Source: an uncultured Spirochaetaceae bacterium
GTDB taxonomy: Bacteria; Spirochaetota; Spirochaetia; Sphaerochaetales; Sphaerochaetaceae
Assembly (NCBI GenBank): GCA_944389275.1
Contig: CALXLT010000022.1
Location: 1 to 64,000 of the forward strand
Direction: 5' to 3'
DNA length: 64,000 bases
Made by a program: the position numbers and the translations under genes. A model generated the notes under the pieces. The model did no database searches, was not told where the DNA came from, and was given only the letters and a program-made list of their open reading frames with translations. Below, piece after piece: positions 1 through 8,531 of this stretch (positions within the stretch are counted from its first letter, which is position 1; every line of letters begins with the position of its first letter).

Positions 1-1
1 C

Positions 2-361
2 AAGGTTAAACAGAGGCCTCAGACCCTCTCGGGCGGGGAAAAGAGGAAGTGCGCCATTGCCGGGATTCTTGCGATGGAGCCCGAAGTGATTCTTCTGGAT
101 GAACCTTTTGCCAATCTGGACTATCCATCCACGCTTTCAGTGATCCGTGCTCTGAATACGCTGCACGGGAAGGGTTATACGATCCTCGTAGTCTCACATG
201 AGGTGGAGAAGTTCCTGTTCCATGCAGATACCCTTTTCATATTGGAAGAGGGAAGGATGAAGGAGAAGGGCAGGGCGGATGAAATCTATTTTAAGCTTCC
301 ATCCTACGATATCTATCTTCCAAAAAATGCATCATTTGAGGAGCTCTCATGGCTCAGGTGA
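2..361 (+). CDS. bioM: ECF transporter ATPase (BioM/EcfA type), 3' part only
   Basis: The frame is open from base 2, so the N-terminus with Walker A lies outside the window. The visible 119 residues begin just before the ABC signature LSGGEKRK, followed by Walker B VILLDEPFANLD and a switch histidine (VVSHEVEKF). This is the C-terminal half of an ATP-binding subunit that powers vitamin uptake by energy-coupling-factor transporters. It overlaps the start of the T-component gene by 13 nt, and bioY follows, so the substrate is most likely biotin. Family membership is certain; the biotin assignment rests on the bioY neighbour. Confidence 0.9.
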   Translation, partial: KVKQRPQTLSGGEKRKCAIAGILAMEPEVILLDEPFANLDYPSTLSVIRALNTLHGKGYTILVVSHEVEKFLFHADTLFILEEGRMKEKGRADEIYFKLPSYDIYLPKNASFEELSWLR

Positions 362-1071
362 TGATTTTCCACTACAGGGTGTCAGATAATCTTCTTACCC
401 GCTTGAACCCGAATACCAAGCTTGTCGCTCTTCTGTCATATTCCATTGTGATATCATCATGTGGACCACTTGAAACCATTTTACTCTCCTTGGTTCCAAT
501 CTCCATTGCATTAGGAATAAGGCTGCCGTTTCGGGAGTATATCAAAGAGAGTCTGTTCTTCATCCTCCTGTCTGTGTTGATGGCGATAACATCTTTTCTC
601 TCTCAAAGAGATATTCTCCATGCATTCTCTTATGCCCTGTCATTTCTCTCCATGGTGCTCTCTTCCATGCTTCTTACCGATACGACAATGCCGGATGACC
701 TTGCAAGATCGATAGGAGGAGCACTTTCAAAACTCATTGGAAGATATGCGTACATATTCTCTACGCTGGTGGAAATCACGCTTTCCATGATTCCTATCAT
801 CATAGATAGCACAGCAGGTATTTTTGATGCCCGCAGAGCCCGCGGCGCATCATTCTTCTCCCATCCGTTGAAGACTGTTTCAGAATTATCCATCTCAATC
901 CTTTCTTCTCTTCTTGATAAGGCGGAAATCTATATCGACGCGCTCTACAGCCGTGGCTATGATGCTTCACAAATCAGAGACAGGGCAGGGTACAGGGCAG
1001 TCGATTTTATAATAATGGCAGTAAGCGTTATTTTCTTATCTCTCAAAATGATATTTGAACATATGAGGTGA
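349..1071 (+). CDS. bioN: ECF transporter transmembrane T component (BioN/EcfT)
   Basis: A 240-residue membrane protein with several hydrophobic helices. In the cytoplasmic part it carries two Ala/Ser-Arg-Gly coupling motifs, RRARGAS (about residue 162) and YSRGYDA (about residue 201). In EcfT proteins these helices dock on the ATPase grooves and transmit ATP-driven movement to the substrate-binding S component. The start at 349 overlaps the ATPase gene and the stop lies 4 nt before the bioY start, so the three genes form one translationally packed operon. Length and topology fit CbiQ/EcfT proteins. Confidence 0.88.
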   Translation: MAQVMIFHYRVSDNLLTRLNPNTKLVALLSYSIVISSCGPLETILLSLVPISIALGIRLPFREYIKESLFFILLSVLMAITSFLSQRDILHAFSYALSFLSMVLSSMLLTDTTMPDDLARSIGGALSKLIGRYAYIFSTLVEITLSMIPIIIDSTAGIFDARRARGASFFSHPLKTVSELSISILSSLLDKAEIYIDALYSRGYDASQIRDRAGYRAVDFIIMAVSVIFLSLKMIFEHMR

Positions 1072-1075
1072 CTGT

Positions 1076-1615
1076 ATGGAAAGAAACCAGATTACAAAGC
1101 TTGTCCTGATCTCACTATTTGCTGCTCTCATAGCAGCAGGGGCATTCATAAAGATTCCCCTGATTCCCGCACCTATGACGCTGCAGACACTTTTTGCTCT
1201 CTTAGCTGCATCGTGTCTTCCACCAATGATGGCCCTCTCAAGTGTCGTCGTATATCTTTTCCTTGGCTTAATAGGGCTACCGATTTTCACGACAGGTGGC
1301 GGCCTTGCGGCAATGCTGGGTCCTACCGGAGGCTATCTGATTGGAATGATTCCGGCAGTCCTCATCGGTGCCGTCATTATGAATGCCTTCCAAGCAAAAC
1401 CACGTCTGGCTGCAGCCCTCTCTTCAATAGCGGCAACTGTGATAGTATATCTTATAGGGCTTCCATGGCTCGGGGTGAAGATGGAGCTTTCATTTGTCGC
1501 AGCACTTACTGCAGGACTTCTTCCATTTTTACTCGGGGATACGATAAAAATCATAGTAGCAATTGTTGTCACACCTGCGATAAGGCCCCGGATAAGCGGA
1601 CTTTTGAGACAGTGA
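1076..1615 (+). CDS. bioY: BioY biotin-binding S component
   Basis: A 179-residue, six-helix membrane protein of the BioY family. Diagnostic segments are IPLIPAPMTLQTLFALLA near residue 27, the glycine-rich GGGLAAMLGPTGGYLIG near residue 74, and LLPFLLGDTIKI near the C-terminus. BioY captures biotin at the membrane and, with the upstream T component and ATPase, drives high-affinity uptake. It is the last gene of the bioM-bioN-bioY operon. A GAGGTG ribosome site overlaps the end of bioN. No biotin biosynthesis gene is in the window, which would fit an auxotroph, but that is inference. Confidence 0.95.
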   Translation: MERNQITKLVLISLFAALIAAGAFIKIPLIPAPMTLQTLFALLAASCLPPMMALSSVVVYLFLGLIGLPIFTTGGGLAAMLGPTGGYLIGMIPAVLIGAVIMNAFQAKPRLAAALSSIAATVIVYLIGLPWLGVKMELSFVAALTAGLLPFLLGDTIKIIVAIVVTPAIRPRISGLLRQ

Positions 1616-1738
1616 TTCCTTGAAAAGGGAGTTGTATATACTCTAGCGGAAACCACTCAGAGTGCAGAAACTTGTATGCTGAAGCCTGTTTTTGAGCTTT
1701 GAATGAATAAACTTGTAGCTTTCATGTTGTTCATCGGA

Positions 1739-1767
1739 TTGAACATGATGCTCATTACGCCTACCAT
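1739..1767 (+). promoter_or_regulatory. Possible promoter of the cstA leader
   Basis: TTGAAC (1739-1744), a 17 nt spacer, then TACCAT (1762-1767). Both boxes match consensus at four of six bases, so this is weak. A transcript from about 1774 would include the whole structured leader at 1808-1955. A TATATT at 1775-1780 with no clear -35 is an alternative. Confidence 0.3.
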
Positions 1768-1807
1768 TTCCCAATATATTTTTCATGCAGAAAGAGGAAT
1801 TCGTCAT

Positions 1808-1984
1808 ATGTGGAAAGGGCTCTGTTTCCACATGGTTTAAGGTTCCTCGTAAAAAGAGCCCGATGGATGCTTCCATTGCTTCCGTACGCGGAAGACCCGT
1901 GACAGGTAGGCGCGTACAACTGGTTGGGATTGCTCCCGTATGGGGCTTTCCATCCTTTGATCATACTCACTGCAGTATAGCAGT
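1808..1984 (+). promoter_or_regulatory. Structured 5' leader of cstA, possible riboswitch or attenuator
   Basis: The 388-base gap between bioY and cstA has no credible gene but contains dense perfect pairing. ATGTGGAAA (1808-1816) pairs with TTTCCACAT (1825-1833). The loop of that hairpin, GGGCTCT (1817-1823), is exactly complementary to AGAGCCC (1855-1861), which would give an H-type pseudoknot or a switch. Next come CTTCCG-TACG-CGGAAG (1879-1894), a long imperfect hairpin 1922-1955 (GGTTGG/CCATCC outside, GCTCC/GGGGC inside, one U-U mismatch) followed by TTTG, and ACTGC/GCAGT (1969-1984). I do not recognise a known riboswitch consensus. The pairing is read directly; ligand and function are unknown. 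Confidence 0.6.
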
Positions 1985-2003
1985 TTGATAAAGCGAGGTA
2001 TGC

Positions 2004-3689
2004 ATGAACGGAATTGCGATAATAATCATCGCACTTGTCGCACTTATTGCAGGTTATGTCTGTTATGGCAGATGGCTTGCAAAGAAGTGGGGTGTCGATA
2101 ACAGCAGGAAGACTCCGGCTGTTGAGATCAATGATGGTGTGGACTACGTTCCAACAAAGAAGCAGGTTGTATTCGGACATCAGTTCGCATCCATTGCCGG
2201 AGCCGGCCCGATAAACGGACCTATCCAGGCGGCTGTCTTCGGTTGGGTTCCTGTTCTCCTATGGTGTCTTATCGGAGGGATTTTTATTGGTGCTGTCCAG
2301 GATTTCTCTTCGATGTTCGCATCTGTGAGGAACAAGGGTCGTTCCATCGGCATCATCATCGAGAACTATGTCGGAAAGACAGGAAAGAGGCTTTTCCTCC
2401 TTTTCGTCTATTTCTTCTCAATCCTTGTCGTCGCGGCATTCTCAGATATCGTAGCAAAGAGTTTTGGAGTGTCCGAGGCCTTTTCGGAAGCTGTCAACTA
2501 TTCCAACTCCCAGGTCGCATGTACATCAACTCTGTTTATTTTCGTTGCTGTTGCTTTCGGATTCTTCATCAAGTATAAGCAGCCGGGAACAGCTTTAAAC
2601 ACAGCACTTTCAATCATACTTCTCATCGTATGTGTCGCTTTGGGATGTCTTCTTCCTTTCTCCCTGGGTGTGAACACTTGGATGATTCTCGTATTCATCT
2701 ATATCCTTATTGCATCTGTAACACCGGTATGGGCTCTCTTGCAGCCTAGGGACTACCTCAACAGCTATCTTCTCATTGCAATGATTGCCGCTGCTGTAGT
2801 AGGAATCTTTGCATCCAACCCTCCGATGGATCTTCCTGCATTCTCGGGATTCATGACATCTGCAGGTTCCCTCTTCCCGATTCTTTTCGTAACAGTCGCA
2901 TGTGGAGCTGTTTCAGGTTTCCATTCACTTGTATCTTCCGAGACTGCTTCCAAGCAGGTCGAGAAGGAGTCCGACATGCTTCCCATCTCATATGGTGCAA
3001 TGCTTGTGGAATCCCTTCTTGGAGTAATTGCACTGGTTGCTGTAGGCGCTGTCTCTGCAGGTGGAGTCATCCCAAGCGGTACGCCCCAGATGATCTTCTC
3101 CCAGGCTGTATCAGGATTTCTGACAGTTCTTCATATCCCTGCAGACATCTCATATACACTCATCTCCCTTGCGGTCTCTGCATTCGCACTTACTTCCCTC
3201 GATTCAGTTGCAAGAGTTGGAAGGCTTTCATTCCAGGAGCTCTTCCTGGATAAGGAGGATGATGAGAAGAACCTCCCTTCCTGGAAGAAGGTTCTTACAA
3301 ACAGATGGGTAGCTACAATCATAGTTCTCATCCCTTCTTATGTGCTTGCACAGGTTGGATATGCTGAAATCTGGGCGCTCTTCGGTTCTGCAAACCAGCT
3401 TCTTTCCGTACTTGCCCTTGCTGCTGTTGCCGTATACCTCAAGAAGGCGAAGAAGGACAACAAGATGATGTTTGTGCCGATGTTCTTCATGCTTGCAGCA
3501 ACTCTTGTCGCTCTTATCCAGTTGATTATGAACAACATTGTCAATTTCGGTACAAGCGCAACAGTTTCTGCACTCGGACAGGCGATGCAGATAATCCTTG
3601 GCATCCTTCTTGTGGCCCTTGCCGTGATAGTCGTAATCTCTTGCTGCAAGAAGCTTTTCGGCAAGGATGAAGAGAGGGCGGACGCTTAA
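2004..3689 (+). CDS. cstA: CstA-family peptide/pyruvate transporter (carbon starvation protein A)
   Basis: 561 residues with about 15 hydrophobic helices, colinear with the CstA family. Near the N-terminus are the family motifs TKKQVVFGHQFASIAGAGP (residues about 51-69) and VQDFSSMFASVRNKGRS (about 98-114). Family members (CstA, BtsT) import pyruvate or peptides when carbon is scarce. The ATG at 2004 follows a GAGG; another ATG lies at 2000 in a different frame. The gene is monocistronic, with a hairpin terminator at 3729-3764. The structured leader upstream suggests RNA-level control. The exact substrate cannot be told from sequence. Confidence 0.93.
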   Translation: MNGIAIIIIALVALIAGYVCYGRWLAKKWGVDNSRKTPAVEINDGVDYVPTKKQVVFGHQFASIAGAGPINGPIQAAVFGWVPVLLWCLIGGIFIGAVQDFSSMFASVRNKGRSIGIIIENYVGKTGKRLFLLFVYFFSILVVAAFSDIVAKSFGVSEAFSEAVNYSNSQVACTSTLFIFVAVAFGFFIKYKQPGTALNTALSIILLIVCVALGCLLPFSLGVNTWMILVFIYILIASVTPVWALLQPRDYLNSYLLIAMIAAAVVGIFASNPPMDLPAFSGFMTSAGSLFPILFVTVACGAVSGFHSLVSSETASKQVEKESDMLPISYGAMLVESLLGVIALVAVGAVSAGGVIPSGTPQMIFSQAVSGFLTVLHIPADISYTLISLAVSAFALTSLDSVARVGRLSFQELFLDKEDDEKNLPSWKKVLTNRWVATIIVLIPSYVLAQVGYAEIWALFGSANQLLSVLALAAVAVYLKKAKKDNKMMFVPMFFMLAATLVALIQLIMNNIVNFGTSATVSALGQAMQIILGILLVALAVIVVISCCKKLFGKDEERADA

Positions 3690-3728
3690 TCAATTAAATG
3701 TAAATCTTGATTCGTTTTATTCATGATG

Positions 3729-3764
3729 AAATCCAGCTTGTTTTGTGCAGGCTGGATTTTTCTT
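3729..3764 (+). terminator. Rho-independent terminator of cstA
   Basis: Nine-base-pair stem AAATCCAGC (3729-3737) with GCTGGATTT (3751-3759), a 13 nt loop, then a T-run. It lies 40 nt after the cstA stop. Confidence 0.85.
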
Positions 3765-3882
3765 TGCACTAAAAATTAAACAAACTGAAGGTTTTCTGTT
3801 TTTAAAGGATAAAAAGACTTTATTTCCCGATTGAAACATAACAGAGAGATGGTTATCATTAGCCCTGTTTCCAAGGTTTGAT

Positions 3883-5232
3883 ATGCATAGCACTGTTATT
3901 GATATGACAAAGGAGCCGTTCTGGCGAAATATCATAAGATTTACAATTCCACTTGTCCTGATGTCGATGCTCCAGATTCTTTTCATGGCATGTGACGACA
4001 TGTTCATACTTGGGCTTTTTGTCGGAAGTCAGGCACTTGCTGCAGTTGGAGCGACCACATACATTGTCAATCTTTTCATAAATGGTTTTGCCGGTCTTGC
4101 AGTAGGCGTGAATGTTGTCTCTTCCCAGGCAATCGGGGCTAAGAACAGTGAAGTCGTAAGGAAGGCTGTGCATACGGCAATCTCCTCAAGTCTTATTTTA
4201 GGAATTGTGGTTGTTGCAATAGGTGAGTTTTTCGCTCGCATTTCGCTTGAGGCGCTCAACACCCCCATAGATATAATAGATCAGTCGACGCTCTATTTGA
4301 GGATATATTTCTTCAGTGCTCCATTTAATCTTATCTTCAATTTTGCATCTGCGATCATGAGGGCGAAAGGGGACTCGAGACATCCATTTCTATATCTTAC
4401 GCTATCAGGAGTTGTCGACATAGTATTATGCACATCTTTTGTCCTCCTATTCGACCTTGGTGTGGCAGGAGTTGCTATCGGAACCCTTTTAAGCCAAGTC
4501 TTTGCAGCCATTCTTTCCGTTTCATATCTTTTAAGATGCGATGATGATACCCGTCTTATACTTAAGGATTTGAAAATCGATTTGAAAATATTCAAACGCA
4601 TACTTGTTATTGGAGTGCCTACGGCATTGAACAACATGGCGTTCTCTTTTTCGAATATGCAGATCCAGAGTGCAATCAACATATTCGGTTCTGCTGCGGT
4701 GGCAGGATGTTCTGTATCCACAACTATGGAGAATTTCATTTATGCCGCTACAAACTCCATAATGCAGGCTGTCATCAGTTTCACAGGACAGAATGTCGGA
4801 GCAGGGAAGCTTGATAATGTGCCGAAGATAGTACACCTTTCTCTTATCTATACATTTTCAACCGGTACTGTCCTAGGTGCTTTAGTGTACTTGTCCGGCT
4901 ATCCTCTTCTTCCTTTCTTCATCGACTCCGATGCGATAGGCTATGCAATGTCAAGGAACCTGGTTGCCATGCTTCCTTATGGGCTATGTGGTGTGATGGA
5001 GGTCTATGCCGGTGTGCAGAGAGGACTTGGAAAAGGGCTGGCCCCTACGATAATCACACTCCTTGGAGTCTGCATCTTCCGCGTAATCTGGGTCTATACC
5101 GCTTTTAGAGCTGTAATGACGATAGAAATGCTCTTTTTAAGCTATCCAATCTCCTGGTCTGCTACAGCTGCTGCGCATTATATTTGTTATAAACGCTCTC
5201 TGAAAACAATGGAGAGAAGGGCGATAAGGTAA
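3883..5232 (+). CDS. MATE family efflux transporter
   Basis: 449 residues with twelve predicted helices in two homologous halves, as in the multidrug and toxin extrusion family (DinF/NorM-like branch). Typical segments are DMFILGLFVGSQALAAVGA near residue 44, GLAVGVNVVSSQAIGAKN near 77, and INIFGSAAVAGCSVS in the second half. MATE proteins expel cationic compounds in exchange for Na+ or H+. The ATG at 3883 has a weak AAGG ribosome site. The gene stands between the cstA terminator and the promoter at 5264, so it is probably monocistronic. The drug or metabolite cannot be predicted. Confidence 0.9.
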   Translation: MHSTVIDMTKEPFWRNIIRFTIPLVLMSMLQILFMACDDMFILGLFVGSQALAAVGATTYIVNLFINGFAGLAVGVNVVSSQAIGAKNSEVVRKAVHTAISSSLILGIVVVAIGEFFARISLEALNTPIDIIDQSTLYLRIYFFSAPFNLIFNFASAIMRAKGDSRHPFLYLTLSGVVDIVLCTSFVLLFDLGVAGVAIGTLLSQVFAAILSVSYLLRCDDDTRLILKDLKIDLKIFKRILVIGVPTALNNMAFSFSNMQIQSAINIFGSAAVAGCSVSTTMENFIYAATNSIMQAVISFTGQNVGAGKLDNVPKIVHLSLIYTFSTGTVLGALVYLSGYPLLPFFIDSDAIGYAMSRNLVAMLPYGLCGVMEVYAGVQRGLGKGLAPTIITLLGVCIFRVIWVYTAFRAVMTIEMLFLSYPISWSATAAAHYICYKRSLKTMERRAIR

Positions 5233-5263
5233 GTCAGCATATCCTTTGGCTTAACATTGTTTG

Positions 5264-5292
5264 TTGACAAGTGAAAGAATTGGATACATTAT
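5264..5292 (+). promoter_or_regulatory. Promoter positioned for a leaderless mRNA (DUF1847 gene)
   Basis: Perfect -35 TTGACA (5264-5269), 17 nt spacer, -10 CATTAT (5287-5292), then seven bases to ATG at 5300. Transcription should start at or next to the ATG, and no Shine-Dalgarno sequence exists between promoter and start. Confidence 0.65.
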
Positions 5293-5299
5293 TTTACCT

Positions 5300-5938
5300 A
5301 TGAATAGCTATTATTGTGCAGAGTGTAGCCACTATGAATGCAGTAAGAAAGAAAAGGGGACTCTTCCCAAGCCTTGTCCAATGAGGGATGAAGATCTCAT
5401 GTCTTCCTCTTTCAAGGAATATGAGAAAGATGAGAACAAGGAGTTCTATGTCTCTTCAAGTGAGATGGAGGCGCTTGGTTATTGCCAATGGACAAGACTT
5501 AGGGAGATTATGGAGTTTGCCAAAAGAATGGACTACCATAGGCTTGGTCTTGCTTTCTGCAGAGGCCTGAGGAACGAGGCCCGCATAACCTCCAGGATCC
5601 TCAGGGAAAACGGGTTTGATGTCATAAGCGTAATATGCAAGACAGGCGGCATCGATAAGGATGCCATAGGTATCGCCCATAAGGTCCATCCGTGTGAGTA
5701 TGAGCCGATGTGCAATCCAATAGCTCAGGCTAGGTTCCTTGAGAAGGCGGAAACTGAGTTCAATATTGTTCTTGGCCTTTGTGTAGGGCATGACAGTATG
5801 TTCTTCAAATACAGCCATACTCTTGCAACCGTTCTAGCTGTAAAGGATAGGGTGACAGGGCATAACCCGCTTGCGGCAATATATAACAGTGAAGGATATT
5901 TCAAAGATAGATTGAAGGTGGAAGATGGAAAAGCTTGA
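5300..5938 (+). CDS. DUF1847 family metal-binding protein
   Basis: 212 residues from the ATG at 5300. The N-terminus has closely spaced cysteines, CAECSHYEC, followed by CPMRDE, a pattern typical of the DUF1847 family. Downstream CRGLRNEA (about residue 87) and VHPCEYEPMCNPIAQA (about 131) resemble a Rossmann-like fold with conserved Cys/His. The biochemical role of the family is unknown. I prefer the ATG at 5300 over an in-frame TTG at 5261, because that TTG would lie inside the -35 region. The gene overlaps the first GntR gene by 14 nt and so belongs to that operon. Confidence 0.8.
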   Translation: MNSYYCAECSHYECSKKEKGTLPKPCPMRDEDLMSSSFKEYEKDENKEFYVSSSEMEALGYCQWTRLREIMEFAKRMDYHRLGLAFCRGLRNEARITSRILRENGFDVISVICKTGGIDKDAIGIAHKVHPCEYEPMCNPIAQARFLEKAETEFNIVLGLCVGHDSMFFKYSHTLATVLAVKDRVTGHNPLAAIYNSEGYFKDRLKVEDGKA

Positions 5939-6485
5939 AAGTAGGACAACCAAGGAATCGATAGCATCCCAGCTAAGGACTCTGATTTTCTCCGGAGAGC
6001 TTGAAGATGGTGAGGAGATTACGCAGAACGAGGTTGCTGAGAGCCTGGAGCTATCCAGGATGCCGGTGCGTGAAGCGTTCCTTCTTTTGACGGAAGAAGG
6101 TCTTCTTACGAGACTTGCGAATCGTCATATCGCTGTAAACGGGATGACCTTTCCCCGCGCCGCAGCGTATTTTAAACAGCTTATTGCTTCTGACTGCATT
6201 GCAATTGACTACATGAAGAGCTTTGAAAATATATCAGATGAGATTCTTTGGCATAGAAATCTTCTCTCTGCAAGCTCTGATGCTTTGATATCATCAATCT
6301 GCACAGCAGCTCTCAGAGGATACACCGAGTATTTTTTCTCTAAGGAACATGATGAGAAGAGACTATCCATTTTAACAGGAATAGGAGAGTCCCTTATCTC
6401 TGGGGACATGGAAGGTGCGAAAAAGAGTTTGAAAGGGGAGTACCTTGATATGATAATCTCCCAGTTGGAGGTGGAATTTGCTTAA
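5925..6485 (+). CDS. GntR-family transcriptional regulator (first of two)
   Basis: 186 residues. The N-terminal winged helix is typical of GntR, with LRTLIFSGELEDGEEI and the recognition part LELSRMPVREAFLLLTEEG (about residues 40-58). The C-terminal domain is short and all-helical, resembling a reduced FCD domain that in FadR-like regulators binds a carboxylic acid. It overlaps both neighbours (DUF1847 by 14 nt, the next gntR by 8 nt). Two tandem GntR proteins directly before a tartrate-type operon suggest they sense its substrate, perhaps as a heterodimer; that is inference. Confidence 0.85.
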   Translation: MEKLESRTTKESIASQLRTLIFSGELEDGEEITQNEVAESLELSRMPVREAFLLLTEEGLLTRLANRHIAVNGMTFPRAAAYFKQLIASDCIAIDYMKSFENISDEILWHRNLLSASSDALISSICTAALRGYTEYFFSKEHDEKRLSILTGIGESLISGDMEGAKKSLKGEYLDMIISQLEVEFA

Positions 6486-7143
6486 AAGTCTTAGACCCAT
6501 CGAGATGCTTCCTGCAAGAGAGCGTGTTGCATCAGCCCTTAGAAAAGCCATTATGAGCCAGTATTTTAGAAAAGGGGAGGAGCTTAGCATAGACAAGGTC
6601 GCCGCAATGCTCGGGGTATCTGCAACTCCCGTGAGGGAAGCCTATCAAATACTTTCTTCAGAAGGACTTATAAAGCTTAGACCAAATAAAGGGGCAATCG
6701 TCATCGGGATGAACGAGAAATGGGTTCATGACCATTTCGGAGTGCGTGCCGTCCTTGAGGCGGAAGCCGCACGCCTTACTGCAATAAGGGCGACAGACAT
6801 ATCAAGTCTTGAACAGATAGTTACAAAATCCGGAAATCTTATTGAAGATGGGGATTACTCCTCATATGCCGATTTGAATCAGGCGTTTCATCTTGCAATA
6901 TGGAATCTATGCGGCAATGAGAAACTGAAATCAATGGTATCAAACCTATGGAACGGACTTTCCCTCGGTGCGAGAGTGACCGTTGAGGATTATGCAAGGA
7001 TATCAATAACAGAGCATATCGAGATCTTTCATAGGATAGAAGAGAAGGATGGGGATGGTGCTTATAGACTCATGTATAAGCATATAATCAGAAGTATGGA
7101 GAGCATGCTTACTCATCTTTCAGAAGAAGAGAGCGGAAATTAA
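6478..7143 (+). CDS. GntR/FCD-family transcriptional regulator (second of two)
   Basis: 221 residues from a TTG start at 6478, supported by a GGAGG about 7 nt upstream inside the preceding gene. The N-terminal HTH contains LGVSATPVREAYQILSSEG. The C-terminal FCD domain starts near VRAVLEAEAARLTA and has histidines (QAFHLAIW, KHIIRS) typical of metal-dependent acid binding in this class. It is likely the principal regulator of the adjacent SLC13-ttdAB operon. The inverted repeat at 7196-7217 is a plausible operator. Confidence 0.87.
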   Translation: MLKSLRPIEMLPARERVASALRKAIMSQYFRKGEELSIDKVAAMLGVSATPVREAYQILSSEGLIKLRPNKGAIVIGMNEKWVHDHFGVRAVLEAEAARLTAIRATDISSLEQIVTKSGNLIEDGDYSSYADLNQAFHLAIWNLCGNEKLKSMVSNLWNGLSLGARVTVEDYARISITEHIEIFHRIEEKDGDGAYRLMYKHIIRSMESMLTHLSEEESGN

Positions 7144-7151
7144 ATTTTTAC

Positions 7152-7179
7152 TTGACAACCTGGAATAATGGTATATTAT
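7152..7179 (+). promoter_or_regulatory. Promoter of the SLC13-ttdA-ttdB operon
   Basis: TTGACA (7152-7157), 16 nt spacer, TATTAT (7174-7179). An imperfectly centred ATAAT/ATTAT repeat overlaps the -10. The operon starts at 7235 with a strong AAGGAGG. Confidence 0.8.
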
Positions 7180-7195
7180 CGTAAATAAATGGATA

Positions 7196-7217
7196 CAATA
7201 TCAAAAATCAGATATTG
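7196..7217 (+). promoter_or_regulatory. Candidate GntR operator
   Basis: Perfect inverted repeat CAATATC-N8-GATATTG, 17 nt downstream of the -10 box and just before the ribosome site of the carrier gene. The position suits repression by one of the two adjacent GntR proteins. It does not match the classical FadR half-site spacing, so the assignment is tentative. Confidence 0.4.
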
Positions 7218-7234
7218 AATTTAAGGAGGGATAT

Positions 7235-8509
7235 ATGAGTTCTGCTGTTATCACACTTTTCTTTCTGGTTTTTGCAGTAGTGATGTTCGTATGGGAAAAG
7301 CTTCCGCTTGCCCTGACCAGCATGATTGTATGTATTGGTCTTGTGCTTACAGGAGTACTTGAGCCTGCTGCTGCTTTCTCTGGATTCGTGGACACGAACG
7401 TAATTCTGTTTGTCGCTATGTTCATCGTTGGAGGTGCCTTTTTTGAGACAGGCATGGCCGACAGGGTAGGTGGTCTTGTGACAAGGTTTGCAAAGACTGA
7501 GAGACAGACCATCGTAGCCGTAATGCTTGTCACCGGTCTTATGAGCGGTTTCCTTTCAAACACAGGGACTGCTGCTGTATTGATTCCTGTCGTAATTGGA
7601 ATCGCATCAAAGTCAGGATATTCGAGGTCGAGACTTCTTCTTCCTCTTGTATTCGCCGCAGCCATGGGAGGTAATCTTTCTCTTATCGGAGCACCTGGAA
7701 ACATGATTGCACAGAGTGCCCTTCAGGATGTAGGACTTAAGTTCGGATTCTTTGAATATGCTTTTACCGGTCTTCCACTCCTGATTTGTGGTATCGTATA
7801 TTTCGCTCTTTTCGGATACAAGCTCCTGCCAGATGCATCGAAGTGTGTTCCAACCGACACGATTTTCGATGAGAAACCCCAGGCAAAGGATGTCCCTGAA
7901 TGGAAGCAGCGGGCGAGTCTTATAATCCTTGTCCTCACAGTTCTTGCCATGATATTCGAGGATTTCATCGGCATCCCCCTCTATGTTTCAGGATGTATCG
8001 GGGCTATTCTCCTTGTCCTTACAGGAGTCATGACTGAGAAGCAGGCATACAAGAGCATCGACATGCAGACAATCTTCCTCTTCGGCGGTACTCTTGCCCT
8101 TGCAGAGGCTCTTGAGACAAGTGGTGCCGGTGCGATGGTCGCTGATGCCGTCATAGGGCTCTGTGGATCCAATCCTTCCCCGTTCATACTTACATTCGTT
8201 ATCTTCATGATTGCCTGTATCCTTACAAACTTCATGAGTAATACGGCAACAACAGCTCTCCTTGTTCCTATTGCACTAAGCATTGCTACAGAGCTTGGAG
8301 CCGATCCGAAGGCAGTTCTCATGGCAACGGTGATCGGAGGAAGCTGTGCATATGCAACACCTATAGGAATGCCTGCAAACACAATGGTAATCGGTGCAGG
8401 TGGATACCGCTTCATGGATTACGTCAAGGCGGGTCTTCCTCTGATTGTGATTGCTATAGTAGTGAATATGATTCTTCTTCCTATCTTCTTCCCATTCTTC
8501 CCGGGTTGA
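7235..8509 (+). CDS. SLC13/DASS-type dicarboxylate carrier, likely tartrate transporter
   Basis: 424 residues with about 11 helices in two repeats. Each repeat has the substrate/sodium loop typical of the ArsB/NhaD-SLC13 superfamily: SGFLSNTGTAAVLIP (about residue 105) and TNFMSNTATTALLVP (about 331). Matching second motifs are GGNLSLIGAPGNMIA and CAYATPIGMPANTMVIG. These proteins import di- and tricarboxylates. The ATG at 7235 follows AAGGAGG. ttdA starts 22 nt after its stop, so the carrier probably supplies L-tartrate or a similar C4 acid to TtdAB. Confidence 0.85.
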   Translation: MSSAVITLFFLVFAVVMFVWEKLPLALTSMIVCIGLVLTGVLEPAAAFSGFVDTNVILFVAMFIVGGAFFETGMADRVGGLVTRFAKTERQTIVAVMLVTGLMSGFLSNTGTAAVLIPVVIGIASKSGYSRSRLLLPLVFAAAMGGNLSLIGAPGNMIAQSALQDVGLKFGFFEYAFTGLPLLICGIVYFALFGYKLLPDASKCVPTDTIFDEKPQAKDVPEWKQRASLIILVLTVLAMIFEDFIGIPLYVSGCIGAILLVLTGVMTEKQAYKSIDMQTIFLFGGTLALAEALETSGAGAMVADAVIGLCGSNPSPFILTFVIFMIACILTNFMSNTATTALLVPIALSIATELGADPKAVLMATVIGGSCAYATPIGMPANTMVIGAGGYRFMDYVKAGLPLIVIAIVVNMILLPIFFPFFPG

Positions 8510-8531
8510 TTGAATATAAGTGAGGTTAAAT

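Noticed and set aside
1213-1623. 136-codon frame overlapping bioY
   Set aside because: Same strand, other frame; composition is not protein-like and bioY is full-length.
1808-1955. Known riboswitch (TPP, SAM, cobalamin, guanidine, ZTP) before cstA
   Set aside because: None of the conserved core sequences of these classes is present, so it is left as an unknown structured leader.
1761-2180. Minus-strand frame across the cstA leader
   Set aside because: It overlaps the cstA start and the perfect hairpins explain the sequence better than coding.
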